64,000 nucleotides of DNA from Vibrio sinensis (GTDB lineage: Bacteria > Pseudomonadota > Gammaproteobacteria > Enterobacterales > Vibrionaceae). Each line of letters begins with the position of its first letter. Positions within the stretch are counted from its first letter, which is position 1. Under the pieces are notes generated by a model. That model did no database searches. It was not told the origin of the DNA and was given only the letters and a program-made list of their open reading frames with translations. Below are positions 55,075-63,200 of the stretch, piece by piece. Made by a program: the position numbers and the translations under genes. Location: NCBI RefSeq assembly GCF_003605645.1, contig NZ_QVMU01000028.1:1-64000 (forward strand), written 5' to 3'.

Positions 55075-55146
55075 GTACGACCTATGAAACATGCTCTCTG
55101 AAACACAAGTAATAGTGATATTCCCAAAGATTTTGAGGTTTCTACG

Positions 55147-56271
55147 ATGGTGAAACGAGAACGAGAAACAACACTGATTATCCACATTGTTCAGCACCTA
55201 TGTCCTGGCGGCATCGAGACACTTGCTCTCAATATGCTTAACCATGCGTTGACTGAACAGAAGATCATCATCGTAAGTTTAGAAGGTGAAAAACAGCATG
55301 CTCTAGAGCAATGGCCAACCCTTAACAACAACAAAAATCAGATCATCTTTCTCAACAAGCCCGCTTCAATCTCAACGAGAACCTTATTTCAATTGCAGAG
55401 ACTGTTCACACAACTAAAACCCGATGTCGTTCATACCCATCACATCGGCCCCCTTCTTTACGGTGGACTCGCGGCTAAACGTTCGCACGTCCCAGTTCAT
55501 ATTCACACCGAGCACGATGCGTGGCATCTTGAAAACCGAAAAAATGCATGGCTACAATCCAATCTGCTTCGTTTTATCCGCCCGAAAGTCGTCGCCGATG
55601 CTGACCTAGTTCGTGAACAGCTTTCTCGACACACTCAATATTCTGACATTATTGTGATTAAAAATGGGATTGATTGCCAAAAGTTTACGCCAAAACAACC
55701 GCAACCAGCACGCACACGCTTTAACTTACCAATCAATAAAATACTAATTGGTGCCGCTGGTCGATTAGAAACCGTCAAAGGCCATGACATACTTTTACAA
55801 AGCGTCGCCAAACTACCCAAATCGTATTGCCTTGCAATTGCCGGTATCGGCTCACAAGCAGACAAACTACGTCAACAAGCAGAACAACTAAATATTAGCG
55901 ATAGAGTCTTTTTCCTCGGCTTAGTCGAAGATATGCCCAGCTTTTATCAGTCACTAGACTTATTTTGCCTACCATCTCGTTACGAAGGGTTCCCACTTTC
56001 CCCGCTGGAAGCTCAATCCTGCGACGTCATAACACTTGTCACCAATGTGGGTGCCAGCAAAGAAACCTTGTGCCCTATCACTGGTGGATGTGCGAAAGCG
56101 GATGATCCTGACTCTCTTGCCGAACACATCGTTCGCTTAACTGAGCAAAAAAAAATGACATCACCCCGTCAATTTGTCTTAGAAAATAACAGCATTCAGC
56201 AAATGGTTTCGGCTTATAACGATTTAGTTTGTGACAGCTTAGCTTGTAACGACCTAGCTTATAACGACTGA
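55147..56271 (+). CDS. sypP: Glycosyltransferase SypP (GT4 family)
   Basis: 374 residues, GT-B fold: 'VQHLCPGGIETLALNMLNHAL' (about 15-35), 'IHTEHDAWH', 'VIKNGIDCQKF', 'GAAGRLETVKGHDILLQ' and 'PSRYEGFPLSPLEAQ' (E-x7-E). It is the first gene of the last syp operon and should add a sugar. Its C-terminus is odd: the final 19 residues are a degenerate 5-residue repeat (YNDLV-CDSLA-CNDLA-YND) encoded by a 15-bp tandem repeat. Confidence 0.83.
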   Translation: MVKRERETTLIIHIVQHLCPGGIETLALNMLNHALTEQKIIIVSLEGEKQHALEQWPTLNNNKNQIIFLNKPASISTRTLFQLQRLFTQLKPDVVHTHHIGPLLYGGLAAKRSHVPVHIHTEHDAWHLENRKNAWLQSNLLRFIRPKVVADADLVREQLSRHTQYSDIIVIKNGIDCQKFTPKQPQPARTRFNLPINKILIGAAGRLETVKGHDILLQSVAKLPKSYCLAIAGIGSQADKLRQQAEQLNISDRVFFLGLVEDMPSFYQSLDLFCLPSRYEGFPLSPLEAQSCDVITLVTNVGASKETLCPITGGCAKADDPDSLAEHIVRLTEQKKMTSPRQFVLENNSIQQMVSAYNDLVCDSLACNDLAYND

Positions 56272-56272
56272 G
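56216..56272 (+). repeat. Degenerate 15-bp tandem repeat at the 3' end of sypP
   Basis: About 3.8 copies of a unit like GTAACGACCTAGCTT (copies begin at 56216, 56231, 56246, 56261). They encode repeats of xNDLA and run through the stop codon. Confidence 0.65.
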
Positions 56273-56287
56273 CAAAAGGAGCATATT

Positions 56288-57475
56288 TTGAATGATATCG
56301 TCTTAGTCGCCATCTTGTGTATTTGCGGCTCACTGATTGTCTATCATCATGTGGGTTATCCGCTGTTACTGAAATGGTATGCTCGGCAACATCCAATACA
56401 AGCTAAGGAACATCAGCCAAGGTGCTACAAAAAATCTCGAGCCGATAGAGCTTATCCGTCAATCACGATTCTGGTTCCTGCTTACAATGAACAGCAATGG
56501 ATCGCAGAAAAGCTTCGCAACTTAGCGGCATTAGACTACCCAAGAAAGCGTCTCAAGGTATTGGTCATATGTGATGGCTGTACCGACGATACTGTAGCCA
56601 TCGCACAACAAACCATACAAGAGGCGATTTGCGCGGACAGACACTTTGAAATTCGGGATTATTCCACAAACCGAGGAAAAGTCGCCGTTATTAATGAACA
56701 GATGCTAACGATTAAATCAGATATTACCGCTATGACGGATGTCTCGGCGTTGCTGGCTATTGATGCTCTGCTTATTGCTGCTAAACATTTTCAGAACCCT
56801 CGTACTGGGGTACTAAACAGTCGTTACCAATTACTCAACCAACAAAATATTGGTGAAGCCCAATATTGGCAATTTCAAAATGCTTTACAAGCTGACGAGG
56901 CCTGCTTTGGCGCTTCAATTGGAGCCCACGGCGCACTCTATTTTTTCAGAACACACCTTTTTACTCCATTGAGCGACAACACCATAAACGATGATTTTGT
57001 TATTCCTATGGACATTGTAAGGCAAGGCTATATCGCTGAATACGATAAAAACTTGGTGGCGATAGAACTTGAACCGACCAACTCATCAAACGATTTTAAA
57101 CGTCGGCTCCGTATCTCAGCGGGTAACATGCAACAAGCGATTCAATTATCGGATCTCTTTTTACCTCGTTACAAACAAGTCGCGTTTGCATTTTTATCAG
57201 GGAAAGGCCTGCGCTTAGCAACGCCATACCTGATGATCCTATGTTTAATCACCAACATATTACTTTCTCATTATTGGTTTTTTACTGCGACGTTATTACT
57301 TCAATTAGCGGTCTATGCTATCGGTATATTCAGCTATCTATTTCCGTCTATTTTTCATCACAAACTTTGTCAAATGATGATGTATCTCATCACTGGTCAC
57401 TATGCCAATCTGGTCGGCGGCCTACGCTACCTATTGGGGCTGGAAAACGGCAAATGGCAGCGTATTCAACGTTAA
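56288..57475 (+). CDS. sypQ: Membrane glycosyltransferase SypQ (GT2 family)
   Basis: 395 residues. An N-terminal helix (about 4-22) is followed by a GT-A catalytic domain with 'SITILVPAYNEQQWIAEKLRNL' (about 58-79), 'VICDGCTDDTV', 'MTDVSALL' (DxD-like) and 'INDDFVIPMDIVRQGY' (ED-like base), then C-terminal helices (about 300-370). It resembles processive beta-glycosyltransferases. The start is a TTG at 56288 with AGGAG seven bases upstream; no ATG fits. Confidence 0.85.
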   Translation: MNDIVLVAILCICGSLIVYHHVGYPLLLKWYARQHPIQAKEHQPRCYKKSRADRAYPSITILVPAYNEQQWIAEKLRNLAALDYPRKRLKVLVICDGCTDDTVAIAQQTIQEAICADRHFEIRDYSTNRGKVAVINEQMLTIKSDITAMTDVSALLAIDALLIAAKHFQNPRTGVLNSRYQLLNQQNIGEAQYWQFQNALQADEACFGASIGAHGALYFFRTHLFTPLSDNTINDDFVIPMDIVRQGYIAEYDKNLVAIELEPTNSSNDFKRRLRISAGNMQQAIQLSDLFLPRYKQVAFAFLSGKGLRLATPYLMILCLITNILLSHYWFFTATLLLQLAVYAIGIFSYLFPSIFHHKLCQMMMYLITGHYANLVGGLRYLLGLENGKWQRIQR

Positions 57476-57485
57476 GGATATTGAT

Positions 57486-58124
57486 ATGAATTTTACTTCG
57501 ACTTTTACTTATCCATGGCTGGCCAAGCGCACGTTTGACATCATCATTTCACTCATCGCCTTGGTCGCGTTTTTACCTTTCTTTCCTCTGATTGCTGCTG
57601 CAATAAAAATAAGCTCTACGGGGCCAATTTTTTATAAACAGCAGCGAGTAGGAAAATCGACCCCTGATCGCATGGAGTTTTTCGACATTATTAAATTTCG
57701 CACCATGTATCAAGATGCCGAAACCTTATCCGGTGCAGTATGGGCGACTCAAAATGACCCAAGAATTACCCCCGTCGGTCGCTTTCTGAGAAAAACCCGA
57801 TTGGATGAAATTCCTCAGCTCTTTAATGTGGTAAAAGGCGATATGTCGTTAATCGGCCCACGACCAGAACGTCCAAGTTTTTACAACAAACTCGAAAATG
57901 AAATCCCTTATTTTGCTGATAGGACTTATGGTGTTATGCCGGGCATCACCGGACTTGCGCAAGTAAACCAAGGTTATGACACCTGCATTGATGATGTCCG
58001 TCGCAAAGTAGGCTTTGATCACAGTTATGCCCTATCGCTACGCTCTTTTAAAACTTGGCTTATGATGGATTGTTCAATTATCACCCGTACCATCATCGTT
58101 ATGTTTGATGGCAGGGGGCGCTAA
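57486..58124 (+). CDS. sypR: Initiating sugar-phosphate transferase SypR
   Basis: 212 residues of the bacterial sugar transferase family (WbaP/WcaJ C-terminal type). One N-terminal hydrophobic hairpin ('FDIIISLIALVAFLPFFPLIAAAI', about 17-40), then 'GPIFYKQQRVG', 'FRTMYQDAE', 'DPRITPVGRFLRKTRLDEIPQLFNVVKGDMSLIGPRPERP' and 'PGITGLAQV'. It should load the first sugar phosphate on undecaprenyl phosphate and so start the repeat unit. AAGGA precedes the ATG at 57486; the longer frame from 57402 lies inside sypQ. Confidence 0.92.
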   Translation: MNFTSTFTYPWLAKRTFDIIISLIALVAFLPFFPLIAAAIKISSTGPIFYKQQRVGKSTPDRMEFFDIIKFRTMYQDAETLSGAVWATQNDPRITPVGRFLRKTRLDEIPQLFNVVKGDMSLIGPRPERPSFYNKLENEIPYFADRTYGVMPGITGLAQVNQGYDTCIDDVRRKVGFDHSYALSLRSFKTWLMMDCSIITRTIIVMFDGRGR

Positions 58125-58142
58125 AGCCCAAGATAAAATCCT

Positions 58143-58184
58143 ATCCGTAGTGATGTAGTGCACGTTTTTACTATCGCTACGGAT
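58143..58184 (+). other. Long hairpin after sypR
   Basis: Arms ATCCGTAGTGAT and ATCGCTACGGAT pair almost fully. No T run follows on the plus strand, so it is a weak terminator at best; it may stabilise the 3' end of the syp transcript. No gene is seen in 58125-58292. Confidence 0.4.
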
Positions 58185-58292
58185 AAAATCCGTCCAAACC
58201 GAACAGATGTTCAGCAAACAGTAAAAAATCCAATAATTTACGCTTGCACCCAATAACAACTCTGGGTAATATCCCTCTCGTTCCCAAGGAAT

Positions 58293-58369
58293 GCGTCCGT
58301 AGCTCAGTTGGTTAGAGTATCGCCTTGACATGGCGGGGGTCGGTGGTTCGAATCCACTCGGACGCACCA
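58293..58369 (+). tRNA. tRNA-Val (anticodon GAC)
   Basis: 77 nt including an encoded CCA. Acceptor stem GCGTCCG/CGGACGC, anticodon stem TCGCC/GGCGG around loop TTGACAT, T stem GGTGG/CCACT with loop TTCGAAT. Identical to the copy at 58508. Confidence 0.96.
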
Positions 58370-58405
58370 TTCCTTCTTGCAGAAATGTAAGTGAACACAG
58401 AATTT

Positions 58406-58482
58406 GGGTCTATAGCTCAGTTGGTTAGAGTACTACCTTGACATGGTAGGGGTCGGCGATTCGAGTTCGCCTAGACCCACCA
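58406..58482 (+). tRNA. tRNA-Val (anticodon GAC), divergent copy
   Basis: 77 nt with encoded CCA. Same anticodon loop TTGACAT, but acceptor (GGGTCTA/TAGACCC), anticodon stem (CTACC/GGTAG) and T stem (GGCGA/TCGCC) differ from its neighbours with full compensating changes, so it should fold and function. Confidence 0.95.
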
Positions 58483-58507
58483 TTTTCTATGAATATTTAT
58501 TCATTAT

Positions 58508-58584
58508 GCGTCCGTAGCTCAGTTGGTTAGAGTATCGCCTTGACATGGCGGGGGTCGGTGGTTCGAATCCACTCGGACGCACCA
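58508..58584 (+). tRNA. tRNA-Val (anticodon GAC)
   Basis: 77 nt with encoded CCA, identical to the copy at 58293. Last of three tandem tRNA genes, probably processed from one transcript that ends at the following terminator. Confidence 0.96.
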
Positions 58585-58591
58585 AATATTC

Positions 58592-58629
58592 AACAACAAA
58601 GCCCGCTTTTAGCGGGCTTTGTTGTTTTT
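58592..58629 (+). terminator. Terminator of the tRNA-Val cluster
   Basis: Hairpin AACAACAAAGCCCGCT/AGCGGGCTTTGTTGTT followed by T residues, 8 bp after the third tRNA. Confidence 0.9.
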
Positions 58630-58772
58630 ACCGGTTTCATTTCTTGCTATCTCCTCTACTCTAATTCATTCTCTATAAGTCAATGCTTCAACACTAAAAC
58701 AATTATTTTATTAACTTGCGAAATGGTCTTTAAGTAATAAAATGCCGCCTCAATTATTTATTGTGATTACTA

Positions 58773-60092
58773 ATGTATAAGAGCCTTTCTCGAACCTATC
58801 GAAGCCATATCCTTTCGATAACTAAACTTTCTCTATTAATGATCGTTATCGTCGGCTCTTCATACGCAATTTTTAATGCTGTAAAGCTCGATAATCTTTC
58901 AAAGTCTATCGTGAATGATTTCAAACAAATTTATTCGATTAGCCGTCGCTTTGCACAATACTACAACAACACAAATACCGTCGAACTAGAAAAAGGCCTC
59001 TATGTACGTAATGGCGTTAGTATCATGGTTAACAAAGATACTGATGCTAAAGTGCTCTCAGTTGGGATTAATAAGCTTCGATCTGAGCTAGAGCTTATAG
59101 CGCAAGATAATATTTGGACTATCGCCATTTTTGAAAACCCTGCGGATTACAGTCATTTCTCACCTCTTCGTAAAGAATACCAAGAACGATATAGTTCCTA
59201 TCAATCTGATGATGTAGTTAAACGCATTGTAAAATTAGAGCGATTAGAAAATACCTTTGATCAATTCTATGGTTGCAACATAAAACTCTCCGAAACCTAT
59301 CGGGAAGATGGTTCAGGTCAACTTGTCAGAACTATTTATTACCCTGTTTACAATGAAAGAAAGCTCGATGCACTGCTCGCTATCGACGTTAAAGCCAGTT
59401 TTGTCGATCTTGTCATTGATACGTTCAATCACGCCAACTTTACTGCTGCCAATACACAATTCGGTATATATTCATATCAACAACCCGTTGAAATACCGTG
59501 TACAGATGCTCAGCCAATCATCATTGGGTTTAGTCTTTGGGATATTTTGAAGCCCATCTTGCTTCCTGCGATTTTTATTGCCTTTTTGATTCATGCCATT
59601 GTTGTATTTATTAAAAGTCGCCAGTTGCGTATAAAACGAGACAAGATGACTGGCTTCTATCGCCGAGATTTTTACGAACCAAAATTGAAAAAAGCATACG
59701 ATTTTTCAATGCTCATTATTGATATCGATTTCTTTAAAGTCATTAATGATACTCATGGTCATAAAGTTGGTGATGAAGTCATTACAGAGGTTACACGTCG
59801 AATATCGAGTCAGATAAGAAGCAACGATGTTGCTGTTCGTTGGGGTGGTGAAGAGTTTCTTGTACTGTTTAAAGATATGACAGATGAGATGCTCTACGAT
59901 AAAGCGGAGCTAATTCGACAATATGTCGCGCATAAGCCAATTTCCGACATAGAGGTTACCATTTCAGTCGGAGGTGTCATTTTACGAGATCAAGAATTTA
60001 ATGAAGCGTATAAGCGCGCCGATCATGCACTCTATCAGTCGAAACGCGACGGAAGAAACCGAGTCACAATCTATGAGGCTACAACTTCATAG
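58773..60092 (+). CDS. Membrane-bound diguanylate cyclase
   Basis: 439 residues: a membrane helix (about 15-37), a periplasmic sensor region (about 38-255), a second helix (about 262-285) and a C-terminal GGDEF domain (about 295-439). The active site is GGEEF ('VRWGGEEFLVLF') and an RxxD inhibitory site (RSND) lies five residues before it, so it should make c-di-GMP with product inhibition. The signal is unknown. It lies between the syp locus and a large adhesin gene, both of which are biofilm functions often tuned by c-di-GMP. The ribosome site before the ATG is weak. Confidence 0.92.
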   Translation: MYKSLSRTYRSHILSITKLSLLMIVIVGSSYAIFNAVKLDNLSKSIVNDFKQIYSISRRFAQYYNNTNTVELEKGLYVRNGVSIMVNKDTDAKVLSVGINKLRSELELIAQDNIWTIAIFENPADYSHFSPLRKEYQERYSSYQSDDVVKRIVKLERLENTFDQFYGCNIKLSETYREDGSGQLVRTIYYPVYNERKLDALLAIDVKASFVDLVIDTFNHANFTAANTQFGIYSYQQPVEIPCTDAQPIIIGFSLWDILKPILLPAIFIAFLIHAIVVFIKSRQLRIKRDKMTGFYRRDFYEPKLKKAYDFSMLIIDIDFFKVINDTHGHKVGDEVITEVTRRISSQIRSNDVAVRWGGEEFLVLFKDMTDEMLYDKAELIRQYVAHKPISDIEVTISVGGVILRDQEFNEAYKRADHALYQSKRDGRNRVTIYEATTS

Positions 60093-60143
60093 GGTTTTCC
60101 ACATGACAAATGCGTGTGACTTTCTCGATTAATTGACACCAAC

Positions 60144-60178
60144 AAAAATGCCACTCATTGAGCACGAGTGGCATTTTT
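60144..60178. terminator. Bidirectional terminator between the cyclase and the adhesin gene
   Basis: Hairpin ATGCCACTC/GAGTGGCAT (60148-60174) with A5 to the left and T5 to the right, between convergent genes. The stem bases are the same as in the terminator at 113-146. Confidence 0.85.
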
Positions 60179-60213
60179 ATTACACGATATAATAACTATA
60201 CCGTTAACGTACT

Positions 60214-63200
60214 TTAATCAATTTTAGTTGGGTCTAGTAAAACATTGAGTAAGTTATTCATTTCATTTGGTGTTGAATAGCCATCAAACTGCCCATCGTT
60301 ATTTTCTAGGGTAATCGTTACATCAATTGCTTCATCGTCATCATCATCGGTTAGATGCAAAATGACGTCTCCATTAGGACCCGATGGCTTATCGATTGAG
60401 ATATGTTCTAACAGATCCGACATCGACGAACTATCATCGAACAACTCTTCGAGCACAATTTTATCAATACCAACTTCAAAGTCTTTGATCGTATCATGTT
60501 CCCCTATTCTCTCTTCACCTTCGTCACCCCAGATAAAGATATCTTCATCATCACCGCCGACAAGGATATCATTGCCTAACCCCCCTCTTAAGGCATCAAC
60601 ACCAGCCCCACCGTACAATTGATCATTACCGGATTCACCATCAATCGCATCCATACCGCCCTGACCATAAACTTTATCATCGCCAGCGCCCGCATAAGCA
60701 ATATCGATGTCATCCGTTTTTCTCATTGGAACATCTTCGCCATCGATAAATTTCTCGAACGTTTCTAGTGCTAGAGCCTCAGTATCAAGTCCCTTTCCAG
60801 ATATGTTGACGGCTTCGCTATCTCCCAGATAAATCTCATCATTTCCGCTACCGGTTTCGACATAGTCTCCACCGTTACCAACATCAATATAATTATCAAT
60901 GTGAGCCGTGCCATCAAAGACGGTATTTTCCGTTTTACCCGTATTCCCTTTATGTTCCTGCCATTTCAGATCATCATCACCATGCAAAGTAATCGTATCG
61001 GTTACATCACCTTGTGAAATAATAGAAGCTGGTGCGGGTTCAAGTTCCACTAACTCGGATAACGCATCAACTTTAACGTTGATCGACATACTGATATTAG
61101 CCATGCTATCTGAATGCGCTTCTTTGGATGTTGCGATCACTGTAATAACGAAATCTTGATGAGAACCTTCCGGAGGTAACACGAACAACTCATCTAGGTT
61201 CCAATCTGTCACATCCACAGTTCCACTATCATTAACGGTAACACTTTTTCCATCACCATCACTGAGTTCAGCACCACGTGGTAAGCCTGTCAGCTTGACT
61301 GTTAATGATTCTGAACCATCGGTGTCAGTAAGAGCCGCTGAGATCCGGGATAACGGAATCTCAGTATCTTGTAGCCCTTCGTTGTAGCTATAAACTTCGT
61401 ACATTTCTTTACCATCAGATAACTTAAGATCTGAGGTTCTTAATTCAGCATCGTATAGACTATCAAGATCAGGCATCACAGAGAGTGCGCTATTGCTAAG
61501 ATCTATCGCTTCAGCGCCATCTATAGAGACATTAACATCAAAATTTCCTGGTCCACTTTGGTTATGGTGATAAATTTCAATTGGATAGTACCCACTGACT
61601 GTTGGTGTAAATGCATCACCTTTAATTTGGCCGCTATCTTCACCCCAGCGAGCTTCGTCAACCAGTTGACCGCCTACTTTAATAGCTAAGCTATCATCTG
61701 CTTTACCTGTAAAGTCATATCCTTTACCAGCTTCAAGATAGATAAGGCCTGTAATCATGACAGCTGTATTCACGGGCGTCGCATTTTTTGATGTTTCTTG
61801 CACGTTATCTGTAGTGCTTTTTTCAGCTGAGTCTGGGTCTAGTTTTGATAACGCTTCAATTAGAACGGATCCCGAAACTCCATCACCTATACTAGATTCT
61901 TTATCCTTGTCCTTATCATCATCTTTGTCGTCTTCATCCTTATCCTTATCGTCATCTTCGTCTTTGTCGTCTTTATCCTTACCCTTGTCGTCATCTTTGT
62001 CTTTGTCGTCTTTATCCTTACCCTTGTCGTCATCTTCGTCTTTGTCGTCTTTATCCTTGTCCTTGTCGTCATCTTCGTCTTTGTCGTCTTTATCCTTACC
62101 CTTGTCGTCATCTTTGTCTTTGTCGTCTTTATCCTTACCCTTATCGTCACCATCGTCTTTATCATTTACTTCAACGTCAGCCCATTTAAAGACATTAAAG
62201 AACTGCGTTGGTAGATCGATTGTCGGGGTTTCTACTGATAACTGAGGCTGATCAGCAACAGGCTCGATATCAATTGTTAATGTAATTTCATCACTACGGG
62301 TATCCCCTTGCTCGACAACAAAGCTAATGGTTGAGTAATCTTGTTTTAGGTTGCCCTCACCAGAGTCGGTATATCCATCAAAACCTGATTCATTTTCAAT
62401 CGCTTTGAATCTCACATTTCCAGCCACGATATCGCTAACCTCGACTCGATCTCGCGCTGACAAGGTTTCCCAAACATCATCCGATGTTTGTATCTCATAC
62501 ACACCCGTTTCCGATATGGCTGTAATAAACAAAGTCGCATTTAGATCGGTAACACCAAACTCTTCAATTGTGAGTATGTGGTGGGTTTCTTGATCTTCAA
62601 GTAGTGTAATCTGATTGCTCTGTGCGACAGGTAACACCGTGACATTCAGCGTTTGAGTCACGGTTTCAATCACGCCAGGTGCATTATCTTGCGCAGAGAC
62701 CACAATATCTAATGTGTAGTTGCCATCCTCGGGAACATGAATAAATAACTCTGATAAATCATCTTTCCACGCTGTTATATCAACAATACCGTCTTGATCT
62801 GGTACCAACACACTTCCATTAGGAGCCTTGATCGTTGTTCCATCAGGGAAGTCACTGGTATCTAATTGCACGGTTAAGGTTTCTGAACCATCACGATCCT
62901 GTAAGTTAACTTCAATATCACTCAGTGGGATATCACTATCTTCGTAGCCTAAGTTATCTCGCGTTTCTAACTTGATGTTATCAAGCAGCGCACCAACACT
63001 ATTAGCTGAGGTTTCTGATTCAAAAACAATTTTATATTGGCCATCTTCCGAGGTGGCAAAATTAATACTTTCCGTATTCCAAGTATTGCTTTGCTCATTG
63101 GTGTACTCATAAAGCACGGTGCGATTGCCTTGACTATCTTCTAAGAAAACAGTCGCTGGTGAATCTCCAACACGACGAGCCACAATATCAAAAGATAGGT

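Noticed and set aside
61900..62163. Possible CRISPR-like array
   Set aside because: The 39-bp units are contiguous without spacers and are in frame within a protein, so it is a coding minisatellite.
61757..62245. 162-residue Ser/Leu-rich frame opposite the adhesin repeat
   Set aside because: It is the antisense reading of the Lys/Asp tandem repeat; low complexity keeps the frame open. No ribosome site or independent support.
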